34,493 nt of DNA from Ruminococcaceae bacterium UBA6416 (GCA_002438505.1 DJPI01000007.1:1-34493), one strand, 5' to 3'; shown: positions 16,823 through 25,096, numbered from the stretch's first letter. The notes: a model not told the origin generated them from the letters alone. Made by a program: numbers and translations.

Positions 16823-16851
16823 TTGACGCAAAAACAAAAATGTGTTACTCT
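16823..16851 (+). promoter_or_regulatory. promoter of the sialidase-like gene
   Basis: TTGACG (16823-16828) and TACTCT (16846-16851) are 17 nt apart, 3 nt after the right 32-bp repeat. Confidence 0.55.
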
Positions 16852-16883
16852 TTAACCGAGAAAAATGTTTAAGGAGAAAGCTT

Positions 16884-17915
16884 ATGTTTAAAAAAATTCT
16901 TTCGTTCATATCCGCGCTGATTTTGCTTTTGGGCGTTTCACAAAGCACGGCAAAAGAGGTTCTTGTTTCAGACAAACGTGAGCTCGTTTTCACCGAAAAG
17001 CCCACAGATTCCTGCCACGCCTCAACCGTTCTTCCGCTTGAAAACGGAAATGTCCTTGCCGCATGGTTCGCCGGAGCAAAAGAAAAGTCAGATGACGTCA
17101 ACATCCTCACCTGCCTGCGGACGGAAAGCGGCTGGGGAAAGCCCGTGAAAGTTACGGCCGATGAAAACACCGCGCACTGGAATCCGGTTCTTTTTGAAAA
17201 GCCGGACGGCACCATTGCGCTTTTTTTCAAAGTTGGAAAAGAGATTGCCTCATGGAAAACCTTTGTTTCCTATTCAAAAGACGGAGAAAGCTGGAGCAAA
17301 CCCGAAGAGCTTGTTAAAGGCGACACAAGCGGCGGCCGAGGCCCTGTCAAGAACAAGCCGATAACGCTTTCTGACGGAACAATTCTTGCGCCTGCGTCTG
17401 ATGAAAGCGGAAGAACATGGAAAGCCTTTGTTGACATTTCACATGACAACGGAAAAACATGGGAAAAATCCGATTTCATCAAAGCAAAGCTCGGTGTTCT
17501 TGATGTTCCGATGATTCAGCCCTCACTCTGGCAGTCAAAGGACGGCTCGGTTCATATGTTCACAAGGACAAAGGTTGGAAAAATCTATCGCAGCGATTCC
17601 TCGGACGGCGGAAAAACATGGTCAGAGGCTTATCCGACAAAAATCGGCAATAACAACAGCGGTCTTGACCTTGACACTGATGAAAGCGGAAGAATTTTCC
17701 TTGTCTGCAATCCTCATTCGCTCCTCGGTGTGCGCACTCCCCTTTCGCTCCTTGTTTCCTTTGATGACGGAAAAAGCTTCAAGCGCATAATGAATCTTGA
17801 GTTCGGCCTTGGTGAATACTCATACCCGGCAATAGTCATAAAAGGCGACACCGCTCATGTCACTTACACATATGAGCGCGACTATATTATTTATCGTCAG
17901 ATAAAAATCAAGTAA
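16884..17915 (+). CDS. exported sialidase-like (BNR) beta-propeller protein
   Basis: A 343-residue secreted protein with signal peptide MFKKILSFISALILLLGVSQ. The rest is a sialidase-superfamily propeller. Asp-box (S-x-D-x-G-x-x-W) motifs are visible: SYSKDGESWSKP, DISHDNGKTWEKS, SSDGGKTWSEA and the weaker SFDDGKSFKRI. The segment HWNPVLFEKPDGTIALFF is conserved in BNR_2 proteins. A sialidase Arg triad cannot be assigned with confidence, so it could instead be another propeller glycosidase or lyase. The start at 16884 follows AAGGAGAAAG; an in-frame ATG at 16842 lies in the promoter. No wall anchor or carbohydrate-binding module is present. Confidence 0.8.
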   Translation: MFKKILSFISALILLLGVSQSTAKEVLVSDKRELVFTEKPTDSCHASTVLPLENGNVLAAWFAGAKEKSDDVNILTCLRTESGWGKPVKVTADENTAHWNPVLFEKPDGTIALFFKVGKEIASWKTFVSYSKDGESWSKPEELVKGDTSGGRGPVKNKPITLSDGTILAPASDESGRTWKAFVDISHDNGKTWEKSDFIKAKLGVLDVPMIQPSLWQSKDGSVHMFTRTKVGKIYRSDSSDGGKTWSEAYPTKIGNNNSGLDLDTDESGRIFLVCNPHSLLGVRTPLSLLVSFDDGKSFKRIMNLEFGLGEYSYPAIVIKGDTAHVTYTYERDYIIYRQIKIK

Positions 17916-17963
17916 ACGATTGATAAAAAATTAAAGGAACTCATAAAATGCTTTCGGCTTCTC

Positions 17964-17992
17964 TTGACTTGTTTTCTGCGGCGTATTATAAT
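17964..17992 (+). promoter_or_regulatory. promoter of the ThrE-type exporter genes
   Basis: TTGACT (17964-17969) and TATAAT (17987-17992) are 17 nt apart; the leader is about 30 nt. Confidence 0.75.
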
Positions 17993-18030
17993 CATAGAGC
18001 TGAATAACCACTGACTAATCGGAAAGAGGA

Positions 18031-18810
18031 ATGGCTGTGCAGGAAACAAAAGTTTGCGCAGGCGGCGCAGTGCTGAGCCTTGCGATGGATCTCGGAAAAA
18101 GCATGGTTAAGTGCGGCGCGGAAATGAACCGCGTTGAGGAAACAATTATCCGCGTGTGCTACGCCTATGGAATGAAACGGGTTGAGGTTTTTTCAATCAT
18201 TTCAATGATGACCGTCACCGCCTTTGATGAAAACGGAAATGATTACACCCAGTCAAGGCGCATTTACGCCTACTCAAACAACCTCGGCCGGCTTGAACAA
18301 CTCAATGCCCTTTCAAGGGAGATATGCTCCGACCGTCCCGATGTTGTAGCGGCGCAGGACGAGCTTGAAAAAATCAACAATGCCCAGAAGCGCTTTCGCA
18401 TTTCCGCCTGCCTTGGAAACGTGCTTGCCGCAGCTGCCTTTGCCGTCTTTTTCGGCGGTTCTTGGCGTGATGCACTTGCAAGCGTTCCAATCGCGGTGAT
18501 GATATACCTGATGAACTCTTTCATCAAAGCAAAGGGCATGAACAGGCTGTTTTTCACCGCGGTCTGCTCGGCGCTTTCCGGCTTTTTTGCGCTTTTGTTC
18601 GTGCGGCTCGGCCTTGCCGATAACGCGGACATGATAATGATCGGCGACATAATGCTCATCATTCCCGGCCTGATGCTCATCAACTCCATCCGCGAAATGC
18701 TCTGCGGCGATGTCATGAGCGGCCTTATGCGCTTTCTTGAAACAATGATAATTGCCCTTGCGATCGCCTGCGGCTTTGCTGTTCCGATCCTTCTTTTGAA
18801 AGGAGTTTGA
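18031..18810 (+). CDS. threonine/serine exporter family protein, N-terminal half (ThrE, DUF1212)
   Basis: A 259-residue membrane protein that matches the first half of ThrE. The soluble start includes SMVKCGAEMNRVEETIIRV and QSRRIYAYSNNLGRLE. About five hydrophobic segments follow from residue 130 (NVLAAAAFAVFFGGS, GDIMLIIPGLMLINSI, ALAIACGFAVPILLL). It should work with the next gene product as a two-part exporter of threonine, serine or a related small solute; the actual substrate is unknown. The ATG at 18031 is very close to AAAGAGGA; a GTG at 18037 would have better spacing. The next gene starts 2 nt after the stop. Confidence 0.85.
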   Translation: MAVQETKVCAGGAVLSLAMDLGKSMVKCGAEMNRVEETIIRVCYAYGMKRVEVFSIISMMTVTAFDENGNDYTQSRRIYAYSNNLGRLEQLNALSREICSDRPDVVAAQDELEKINNAQKRFRISACLGNVLAAAAFAVFFGGSWRDALASVPIAVMIYLMNSFIKAKGMNRLFFTAVCSALSGFFALLFVRLGLADNADMIMIGDIMLIIPGLMLINSIREMLCGDVMSGLMRFLETMIIALAIACGFAVPILLLKGV

Positions 18811-18812
18811 AA

Positions 18813-19274
18813 ATGGAACTGAAAGAAGCTTTAATAATTGTTCTTTCCGGCCTTGCCGGCGCCTGCGGCTTTGCTCTTCTTTTCCGGGTGCGCAAAGGCA
18901 GGATACTTTGGGCGGCGCTCGGCGGCGGACTTGTCTGCGTTGTTTATGTTATCTGTTTAAAATATTTCAACCATGAGTTCTTTCAAAACCTTTTTCCGGC
19001 TCTTTTCGGTGCCGTTTATTCCGAAATTATGGCAAGGGTAACAAAATCTCCGAACACAACATATCTTGCCTGCTCAATCATCCCCATTGTTCCCGGCGGA
19101 AAACTGTATTACACAATGTATTACTTCATAGTCGGCGAGATGGGGCTTTTCAATGAGGCGTTGAAAGAGACCGCGCGCATTGCCGCCGGTCTCGCGGTCG
19201 GAGTTATTTTGATTTCCGTTTTCGTTCACATCATTAACCACAGGAAATTCAAACAGATATACGATATTGAATAA
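18813..19274 (+). CDS. threonine/serine exporter family protein, C-terminal half (ThrE_2, DUF3815)
   Basis: A 153-residue protein with four or five membrane helices (ALIIVLSGLAGACGFALLF, ILWAALGGGLVCVVYVICL, CSIIPIVPGGKLYYTMYYF, IAAGLAVGVILISVFVHII). It is the partner half of the exporter. I chose ATG 18813 because AAAGGAG lies 7 nt upstream, inside the end of the preceding gene; the overlapping TTG at 18807 is less likely. The operon ends at the hairpin 19282-19317. Confidence 0.85.
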   Translation: MELKEALIIVLSGLAGACGFALLFRVRKGRILWAALGGGLVCVVYVICLKYFNHEFFQNLFPALFGAVYSEIMARVTKSPNTTYLACSIIPIVPGGKLYYTMYYFIVGEMGLFNEALKETARIAAGLAVGVILISVFVHIINHRKFKQIYDIE

Positions 19275-19281
19275 AAGAAAT

Positions 19282-19317
19282 GAACAAGGCTTGCCGAAAA
19301 AACGGCAAGCCTTGTTC
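19282..19317. terminator. terminator, 15-bp perfect stem
   Basis: GAACAAGGCTTGCCG (19282-19296) pairs fully with 19303-19317 around an A6 loop. It lies between the exporter operon and the convergent small gene at 19353, so it may serve both. Confidence 0.8.
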
Positions 19318-19352
19318 GTTATGTATCAGTGTGCCAGGTGAAAGATTTAACC

Positions 19353-19592
19353 TTATTCAATAGCTTCAAGCTTAGCTTTGAAGTCATCAATTCTGTCTGA
19401 AATATCGCCAAGACCCATGCCTTCGGCAATGTTAACAATGAAAGGAAGAGCCTGGTCAATGGTGAACGGCCTTCCAATTTCAAGCATCGGATGTCCGATA
19501 GCTTCAGGAGCAAGCTCTTTGAAAAGTTCAAAAGCGTCCTCGTTGTCAAGAATATCACCGATGGTGGTTTCAGCAAATGAATATTTACCCAT
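19353..19592 (-). CDS. 79-residue helical protein linked to the acyl-adenylate ligase cluster
   Basis: A small soluble acidic protein, MGKYSFAETTIGDILDNEDA to KLEAIE. The pattern TIGDILDN, then ELAPEAIGHPML, then ALPFI resembles a domain of about 70 residues that I recall at the C-terminus of some clostridial secreted enzymes; here it stands alone. It is not an acyl carrier protein: there is no DSL site for phosphopantetheine. GGAGG lies 9 nt before the ATG. It lies 57 nt downstream of the first ligase on the same strand and is probably in its operon. Confidence 0.78.
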   Translation of the reverse strand: MGKYSFAETTIGDILDNEDAFELFKELAPEAIGHPMLEIGRPFTIDQALPFIVNIAEGMGLGDISDRIDDFKAKLEAIE

Positions 19593-19649
19593 GATAAATT
19601 ACCTCCGTAATTAAATTTTAAAATTTTGTTGCTTGAAACTGCAGTTATA

Positions 19650-21278
19650 TTATAGCTTTTCCAGCGCCATAAAGTCAACCTTTTCAAGCGGCGTATGCGG
19701 AAGCTCGTTCATAAAAACAACTTCACGCGGAACGGAAAACTTGTCAAGATTGTTTTCGCACGTTTCAATTATTTTTGCCCTCAGTTCATCCTCGTTGCCC
19801 TTTTGCTTGAGAGAAACATAAAGTCTGACGAGCGGCTTGCCCTCGCTTTCGCCTCTGACGGCGCAGCTTTCCTTAACAAAGGGAAGAGTGTCCATAAGGT
19901 TTTCAATGTCAACGGGATAGACGTTATATCCGGAAATGATGATGAGGCGCTTTTTGCGTCCGGAAAAGAAGAAGAAGCCCTCCTCATCCTTGAAGCCGAG
20001 GTCTCCGCTTCTCACCCATGGCGTTCCGTCCTCGTCATAATGAAGTCCGATTCCGAGCTTGCCCGTTCCGTCATAATATCCAGCCATAACGGTTGAACCG
20101 GAAATGCAGATTTCTCCAACCTCGCCGTCCGGGAGCGGCTTGCAGTTGTCATCCCAAATTTCCATGCGGATGCCCTCAAGCGGTTTTCCGATTGAACCGT
20201 CCTTGTTGACCCAGTTGGTGTTTGTGCAGCAAGCCGCGCAAACCTCGGTCAAGCCGTATCCCTGACGGAGCCTTGCGGAGGTTCCGTTGCGTTCAAGCAT
20301 TTCATTGAAGTCATGCAGGAACGAGGGCGAAAGGTCATCACCGCCGACAAACATCATTCTTGTGTTTGAAAGGTGAGGTCCATCGAATCCCTTGGCGCGA
20401 TAAAGCTTTTTGAACATATTCGGAATTCCACCCATTCCGGCAATGCGGTTGTTTTTATAGAGCTTGACAACCAGCTTTGCATCAAAACGCATGAGAGGAA
20501 TGATTCTTGCGGCGTTGCAAAGCGCCATATGCGCCGCAACGCAAAGGCCGAACGCATGGAAAAACGGAAGAATAATGATTTCCGCTTCCTCACCGGGAAC
20601 CTGAATTTCATCAATATAGCCCATTTTGTGAACAAGTTCGTTAATGGCCTTGTTTGTGTGCATAATGGTTTTGCTTTTTCCGGTGGTACCGCCGCCGTTG
20701 AGAAAAACGGCAATGTCTGAGGCGTTGTTTTTAACGCCGGAAACGCTTTTGCCTTTATATTTCTTCAGCGCAGAGGAATAGCTCTCGCAGTTGTTAAGCT
20801 TCGGGAATATCGCCTCAAGGAGGCCCTCGCCGAGCCTTGTTGCGGCCGCTTTGACCGGAGCGGCATAATCGGAATTTCTGCAAAGCAGAACGGGAACACC
20901 GAGTTCATTGAGAGTGCCAACCTGGTCTTTGATGAGCAGGTCAAGAACCATAACGCCCTTTGAACGACCCTGTTCAACATATTCCCTGAGCATTTCAGGC
21001 GGAAGCAGCGGATGAACAAAGGAAACAATAACGCCGAGCTTGTTGAGCGCATAAAAGCCGACAAGGCTTTCAACATTGGTCGGGCAGAAAATGGTATAAA
21101 CATCACCGCGCCTGAGGCCGAGTTCATGATAAAAATACGCAGCCAAGGCTTCAACCTCGGCAATAAAGTCCGAGCGTTTAACGCGCTTGTCCATGTGCTG
21201 AACGGTATCAAAATCGCCGTACTGCTCAGTTGCCGCGCAGTAAAACTCAAAACAGTTATAATTGCCTGATTCAATCAT
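19650..21278 (-). CDS. acyl-CoA synthetase/AMP-binding ligase, copy 1
   Basis: A 542-residue enzyme of the adenylate-forming superfamily that activates a carboxylic acid with ATP. Motif A3 is NGGGTTGKSKTI (about residue 192), A5 is QGYGLTEV (about 342), A7/A8 is SGDLGFKDEEG and GRKKRLIIISGYNVYPVDIE (about 422-457), and the catalytic Lys is in TPLEKVDFMAL near the end. All key motifs are intact. It is closely similar throughout to the ligase at 21825-23492, so it is a tandem duplicate. No good ribosome binding site precedes its ATG, which lies 40 nt after the 106-residue gene, so coupling to that gene is possible. The substrate is unknown. Confidence 0.88.
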   Translation of the reverse strand: MIESGNYNCFEFYCAATEQYGDFDTVQHMDKRVKRSDFIAEVEALAAYFYHELGLRRGDVYTIFCPTNVESLVGFYALNKLGVIVSFVHPLLPPEMLREYVEQGRSKGVMVLDLLIKDQVGTLNELGVPVLLCRNSDYAAPVKAAATRLGEGLLEAIFPKLNNCESYSSALKKYKGKSVSGVKNNASDIAVFLNGGGTTGKSKTIMHTNKAINELVHKMGYIDEIQVPGEEAEIIILPFFHAFGLCVAAHMALCNAARIIPLMRFDAKLVVKLYKNNRIAGMGGIPNMFKKLYRAKGFDGPHLSNTRMMFVGGDDLSPSFLHDFNEMLERNGTSARLRQGYGLTEVCAACCTNTNWVNKDGSIGKPLEGIRMEIWDDNCKPLPDGEVGEICISGSTVMAGYYDGTGKLGIGLHYDEDGTPWVRSGDLGFKDEEGFFFFSGRKKRLIIISGYNVYPVDIENLMDTLPFVKESCAVRGESEGKPLVRLYVSLKQKGNEDELRAKIIETCENNLDKFSVPREVVFMNELPHTPLEKVDFMALEKL

Positions 21279-21318
21279 TTATATCACGTCATTTCTTTTA
21301 AGCGTTGCCCGAATATCA

Positions 21319-21639
21319 TCAGCCGATTCTGTGGCCGTCCTTGAGCTTAATTTCCTTGTTGCCGAGGAAAGGAAGAGTGAGAGAGCCGGTCATCGTGTCA
21401 CCGTCAAAGGTTACGGCGGCGTTCATCATCTTTCCGGGGAGAAGAGTAATTTCGCCCTTGCCATAGATGGTGTTGCCCTCTGCGTGAACGTCATGATACT
21501 TGATTTCAACATTTTTGAACTTTTCGGGAAGATGAAATTCAATCTCATATTCTCCGTTGTTGTCGCGAATGTCAACGGTAATCTCACCCTTAAAAACAAG
21601 AGTGTTGACCTTTGCCGACCATTTACCAATCCCAACCAT
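21319..21639 (-). CDS. 106-residue beta-rich protein of unknown function
   Basis: A small soluble protein with alternating polar and hydrophobic strands (MVGIGKWSAKVNTLVFKGEI, VEIKYHDVHAEGNTIYGKGE, MTGSLTLPFLGNKEIKLKDG). It has no signal peptide. The pattern suggests a small beta barrel or lipocalin-like binding fold; I recognise no named family. ATG 21639 is preferred over the in-frame TTG at 21657 because AAAGGAC lies 8 nt before it. It heads a probable operon with ligase copy 1 and the 79-residue protein, under a promoter with a palindromic operator. Confidence 0.75.
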   Translation of the reverse strand: MVGIGKWSAKVNTLVFKGEITVDIRDNNGEYEIEFHLPEKFKNVEIKYHDVHAEGNTIYGKGEITLLPGKMMNAAVTFDGDTMTGSLTLPFLGNKEIKLKDGHRIG

Positions 21640-21686
21640 TTTTATCTGTCCTTTCAATGGAAATTTTGTGCAACTTTGTTGGTACT

Positions 21687-21715
21687 ATTATATAGTAATG
21701 AGACATTATGTCTCA
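21687..21715 (-). promoter_or_regulatory. promoter with 17-bp palindromic operator for the ligase-1 operon
   Basis: A perfect -10 TATAAT (minus strand, 21687-21692) has a weak -35 TGAGAC at 21710-21715, 17 nt apart. TGAGACAT-T-ATGTCTCA (21699-21715) is a perfect palindrome covering the -35 and half of the spacer, so it is a likely repressor or activator site. I did not find the same palindrome before ligase copy 2. Confidence 0.65.
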
Positions 21716-21777
21716 GATATGAACATCACATGAATAATATAAAAAAACTATTCAAAAGAATAAGATGTGATAAAACC

Positions 21778-21805
21778 GGGCGCCGTTCAGGCAAATACGG
21801 CGCCC
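21778..21805 (-). terminator. terminator of ligase copy 2
   Basis: A perfect 9-bp G/C stem (GGGCGCCGT with ACGGCGCCC) has a 10-nt loop. It lies 20 nt after the stop of the minus-strand gene and is followed on that strand by GGTTTTATC. Confidence 0.75.
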
Positions 21806-21824
21806 GCAAAACAAAAGTCAAAAA

Positions 21825-23492
21825 TTATCCGGCCATTTTTTCAAGCGCCATGAAATCAACCTTTTCAAGCGGAGTGTGCGGAAGCTCCTCCATGAAAACA
21901 ATGTCACGCGGAACGGAGAATTTGTCAAGATTATCCTCGCAGGCTTTGATAATTTTCTCGCGCAGTTCGTCCCGGTCAAGACCCTTGTCCTTATCCTTGA
22001 GCGAAACATAAAGTCTGACGAGCGGACGGCCGTCCTTTTCGCCCCTGACGGCGCAGCTCTCTCTGACGAACGGAAGCGTGTCCATAAGGTTTTCAATGTC
22101 AACCGGATAGACATTATATCCGGAGATAATGATAAGGCGTTTTTTGCGGCCGGAGAAGAAGAAGAAGCCGTCATCGTCCTGATATCCGAGGTCACCGCTC
22201 CTTACCCATGGGGTGCCCTCCTTGTCAAAATAAAGGCCGATATTTCTCTCGCCGGTACCGTCATAGTACCCAGCCATAACGGTTGAGCCGGTGACGCAGA
22301 TTTCACCAATTTCACCGTTGGGAACACGGTTGCAGTTATCGTCCCAAATTTCCATGCGGATGCCCTCGAACGGTTTTCCGATTGAGCCTTCCTTGTGAAC
22401 CCAGTTTGTGTTTGCGCAGCAGGGAGCGCAAACCTCGGTCAGGCCGTAGCCCTGTCTGAGTCTTGCGGAGGTTCCGTTGCGTTCAAGCATATCATTGAAA
22501 TCCTGGAGGAACTTGGGTGAAAGATCATCACCTCCGACAAACATCATTCTTGTGTTTGAAAGGTGGGGGCCGTCAAAGCCCTTTGTGTGATAAAGCTTTT
22601 TGAACATATTCGGAATTCCGACAAGGGCAATAATGTTGTTCTTTTTATAGAGCTTAACAACAAGCTTTGCATTGAAGCGCATGAGCGGAATGACACGGCC
22701 TGCGTTGCAAAGCGCCATATGGCCGGCAAGGCAAAGTCCGAACGCGTGGAAAAACGGAAGAACAATAATCTCCGCCTCCTCGCCCGGCTCATGAATTTCA
22801 TCTATGTAGGCGGTCTTATAGGGAACCTCGTTGACGTTTTTATTGGTGAGCATGATTGTTTTGCTCTTTCCGGTGGTACCGCCGCCGTTGAGATAAACGG
22901 CAATGTCTGAGGAATTGTTCTTAACGCCCGGAACTCTTTTGCCTCTGTACTTTTTAATTGCGGCCGAATAGGCAATGCAGTTTTTAAATTTCGGGAAGAT
23001 GGCTTCCAGAATACCCTCACCTGCGCGGGTTGCAAGCTTTTTAACGGGAGAGGCATAATCGGAATTTCTGCAAAGCAGAACGGGAACACCAAGCTCGTTA
23101 AGGGTTTTGACGTGATCTTTTGAAAGCAGGTCAAGAATCATAACGCCTTTTGAATGGGCGGATTCAACATACTCCTTGAGCATTTCCGTTGGCAGAAGAG
23201 GATGAACAAAGGAGATTATGACTCCAAGCTTGTTGAGCGCATAAAAGCCGACAAGGCTTTCAACATTGGTCGGGCAAAAGATTGTGTAAACATCCCCGCG
23301 TCTGAGGCCGAGCTCACTGTAAAAATAAGCGGCAAGCGACTCAATGTCATCAATAAATTGCGAGCGTTTAACGCGCAAGTCCATATGCTGAACAGCGTCA
23401 TAATCGCCATACTGTTTTGTTGCTTCAAGATAGAATTCATAACAATTCATATCTCCGGTTTCACACATAGTGTAATTTCCTGAACCGATCAT
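21825..23492 (-). CDS. acyl-CoA synthetase/AMP-binding ligase, copy 2
   Basis: A 555-residue adenylate-forming ligase, paralogous to the enzyme at 19650-21278. Motifs are A3 NGGGTTGKSKTIMLTN, A5 QGYGLTEVCAPCC, A7 SGDLGYQDDDG, A8 GRKKRLIIISGYNVYPVDIE and a terminal PLEKVDFMALEKM with the catalytic Lys. It differs from copy 1 by an N-terminal insertion (TMCETGDMN) and by scattered changes in the acyl-binding half, so the two may prefer different acids. I chose ATG 23492 because GGAGTGA lies just upstream; the frame stays open further upstream without support. It has its own promoter and terminator, separate from the copy 1 operon. Confidence 0.88.
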   Translation of the reverse strand: MIGSGNYTMCETGDMNCYEFYLEATKQYGDYDAVQHMDLRVKRSQFIDDIESLAAYFYSELGLRRGDVYTIFCPTNVESLVGFYALNKLGVIISFVHPLLPTEMLKEYVESAHSKGVMILDLLSKDHVKTLNELGVPVLLCRNSDYASPVKKLATRAGEGILEAIFPKFKNCIAYSAAIKKYRGKRVPGVKNNSSDIAVYLNGGGTTGKSKTIMLTNKNVNEVPYKTAYIDEIHEPGEEAEIIVLPFFHAFGLCLAGHMALCNAGRVIPLMRFNAKLVVKLYKKNNIIALVGIPNMFKKLYHTKGFDGPHLSNTRMMFVGGDDLSPKFLQDFNDMLERNGTSARLRQGYGLTEVCAPCCANTNWVHKEGSIGKPFEGIRMEIWDDNCNRVPNGEIGEICVTGSTVMAGYYDGTGERNIGLYFDKEGTPWVRSGDLGYQDDDGFFFFSGRKKRLIIISGYNVYPVDIENLMDTLPFVRESCAVRGEKDGRPLVRLYVSLKDKDKGLDRDELREKIIKACEDNLDKFSVPRDIVFMEELPHTPLEKVDFMALEKMAG

Positions 23493-23601
23493 GTTTTCTT
23501 CACTCCAAATTTTCTCTGTTTTTTTGCACCGAAAAAGTGATTCTTCTCCAATCACTTTCTTTCCTAGTACCTTTTGATAGTAATAAAAAATAATTAAGAA
23601 A

Positions 23602-23630
23602 TATATAAAAAAATATGAACAAATTAACAA
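23602..23630 (-). promoter_or_regulatory. promoter of ligase copy 2
   Basis: On the minus strand TTGTTA (23625-23630) and TATATA (23602-23607) are 17 nt apart in a very A/T-rich region. The leader is about 100 nt. Confidence 0.5.
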
Positions 23631-23728
23631 CTGCTGTGTAATTGACACCTGTTTTTTGACAATTATGTTAAAATGACCATAAGCAGGAAAAAAGATGGGC
23701 AAAAGTTGGTGAAATTAAGGAAAAAGCC

Positions 23729-23757
23729 TTGACAAGCGGCAGATATTTTGATATACT
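23729..23757 (+). promoter_or_regulatory. promoter of the tRNA-CAT/tRNA-Trp pair
   Basis: TTGACA (23729-23734) and TATACT (23752-23757) are 17 nt apart, about 16 nt before the first tRNA. Confidence 0.85.
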
Positions 23758-23779
23758 TCCAAAGTCAGCAAAACGACAT

Positions 23780-23856
23780 GGGCCATTAGCTCAGTTGGTT
23801 AGAGCAACCGGCTCATAACCGGTCGGTCCGGGGTTCGAGTCCCTGATGGCCCACCA
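23780..23856 (+). tRNA. tRNA with CAT anticodon (Met, or Ile2 with lysidine)
   Basis: 77 nt including encoded CCA. The acceptor stem GGGCCAT pairs with ATGGCCC. The anticodon arm is CCGGCT-CAT-AACCGG and the T arm GGGGTTCGAGTCCC. It is an elongator type or the isoleucine tRNA whose C34 is changed to lysidine; sequence alone does not settle which. It is not a typical initiator, since the acceptor has a paired first base. Confidence 0.93.
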
Positions 23857-23886
23857 AAATTTAACATTCTTCAATTTTATTGATAT

Positions 23887-23962
23887 AGGGGTATAGCTCA
23901 GTTGGTAGAGCAGCGGTCTCCAAAACCGCGTGCCGAGGGTTCGAGCCCTTCTGCCCCTGCCA
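23887..23962 (+). tRNA. tRNA-Trp (CCA)
   Basis: 76 nt including GCCA end. The acceptor stem AGGGGTA pairs with TGCCCCT (one wobble). The anticodon arm is GCGGTCT-CCA-AAACCGC and the T loop GGTTCGAGCC. It lies 30 nt after the CAT tRNA, in one transcript. Confidence 0.95.
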
Positions 23963-23966
23963 AAGG

Positions 23967-23994
23967 AAGCATCGGTTTTCCGGTGCTTTTTCTT
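23967..23994 (+). terminator. terminator of the tRNA pair
   Basis: AAGCATCGG pairs with CCGGTGCTT (one wobble) around a short T loop, then TTTTTCTTT. It forms the boundary at which the oxidoreductase pseudogene loses its similarity. Confidence 0.85.
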
Positions 23995-23997
23995 TAT

Positions 23998-24753
23998 GCA
24001 AAGCATTGAAGCGCCGGGAGTGCGCCTTACGGTGATTGCATATTTTCCTTTCTTTGAAAGTGACGGAGCGCTGCTTATCGAATAAGGACGGGTAAGAACG
24101 CTTTCTCCGATATTCAAGCTGACGCTGAGATATCGTCCGGCTCTGAAATATGCGGTGGTGTCGGCGGAAAGAATGAATGTTTTTGCTTCGGCATCTGAAT
24201 GGTCAATAACCTCTTCAATTGTCATTTTCTGATAATCGGGGTGAAGCCTTTTTGCATTTTCATTAATTTTGAAAACACCGGAAACCGTTTTGGCCGGAGA
24301 AACTTTCGGAGAGCCGATGTGTTCAACAAGCTCCTTGTTTTCACGCAGAAGGTCAAAAAATTTCGTCATTTTTTCCCGGCTTCCCGGAACATACTCCTCT
24401 GTTTTTTCAATAAAGGCCTGAATGCCCGTTGGAAGAGTAACATCCATTGGGGTTCCGTCACTGTAGGTTGAAATGCACCTGAAGCAGTCATCAACCCTGT
24501 TCCACTGCACCTTAACGCCGAATCTGTCCATCAATTTGCGGACATCACCGGGGTTGCTTTCAGGACCCACGCCGCAAAGCTCATGAAGCAACGGTTCAAA
24601 TTCAAACCTACCCCTGCAAAAGCTTGAAGCGCAGCCTCCGGGCAAGTTATGCTTCTCAATAAGCACTGTCTTTTTTCCTGCTGTTATCAGTTCCAAAGCG
24701 GCGGCAAGACCCACGCAGCCGGAGCCGACAACAATGGCATTGTATTTTCTCAT
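23998..24753 (-). pseudogene. chimeric oxidoreductase remnant: FAD-dependent desaturase-like start fused to a ferredoxin-reductase-like fragment
   Basis: The first 195 or so residues (start ATG 24753 after GAGGTG) are the N-terminal part of a phytoene-desaturase/amine-oxidase-like flavoprotein: NAIVVGSGCVGLAAALELIT Rossmann start, then LIEKHNLPGGCASSF. In the same frame this changes into a piece of a flavodoxin/ferredoxin reductase FAD domain (AYFRAGRYLSVSLN, then LTRPYSISSAPS). Similarity stops near 24013 next to the tRNA-Trp terminator, and the open frame then runs antisense through both tRNAs, which is not meaningful. Both source genes are normally much longer, so this looks like a deletion fusion. 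It lies upstream of the ligases on the same strand and may be a relic of their pathway. Confidence 0.75.
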
Positions 24754-24765
24754 AATGCACCTCAT

Positions 24766-25096
24766 TTTTGTTTTTATGGGTTTTGCTGTTCTTATATTTA
24801 ACTATATTTTGAAAGAATGCCAAGTCTTTTAATGAGAAAAAACAAATTTCATCAGTGTTTTATATGCATTTCCAAACTTTTTGCGTCCTCACCATCCGTA
24901 TTTAGTTTAAACGCGCAATAAAAAAACAACCGCCCACACCCATTTAAATGTGACGGTTATTTTTAACCCAGACTGAGGGCAGCCGCTTAATGCAGAGCCT
25001 TTTTACATTTACATTATATTCACACGCCGCTTGCCGGTCAAGCGGTTTTTTAACTCCTGCGCGGATGCGGTGCGGACATATTTTTTGTTTTAAGGC
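24766..25096. other. gene-free region with one clear orphan terminator
   Basis: About 330 nt of A/T-rich sequence with no supported gene. A hairpin at 24927-24965 (AACCG...CGGTT, then ATTTTT) and a perfect terminator at 25027-25051 (CCGCTTG with CAAGCGG, then six T) face right without a gene to end. The bases CCGGTCAAGCGGTTT in the second are also found at about 16706-16720 after the TetR gene. This fits decayed sequence. Confidence 0.5.

Noticed and set aside
23791..23997. Continuation of the oxidoreductase frame antisense through both tRNA genes
   Set aside because: The tRNAs are complete and convincing, and the translated part has no protein-like features; the frame is open by chance.
24884..24896. 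GTCCTCACCA, as at the 3' end of tRNA-Val, as a trace of an older att site
   Set aside because: Only 10 bases match and no flanking similarity is found; chance cannot be excluded.
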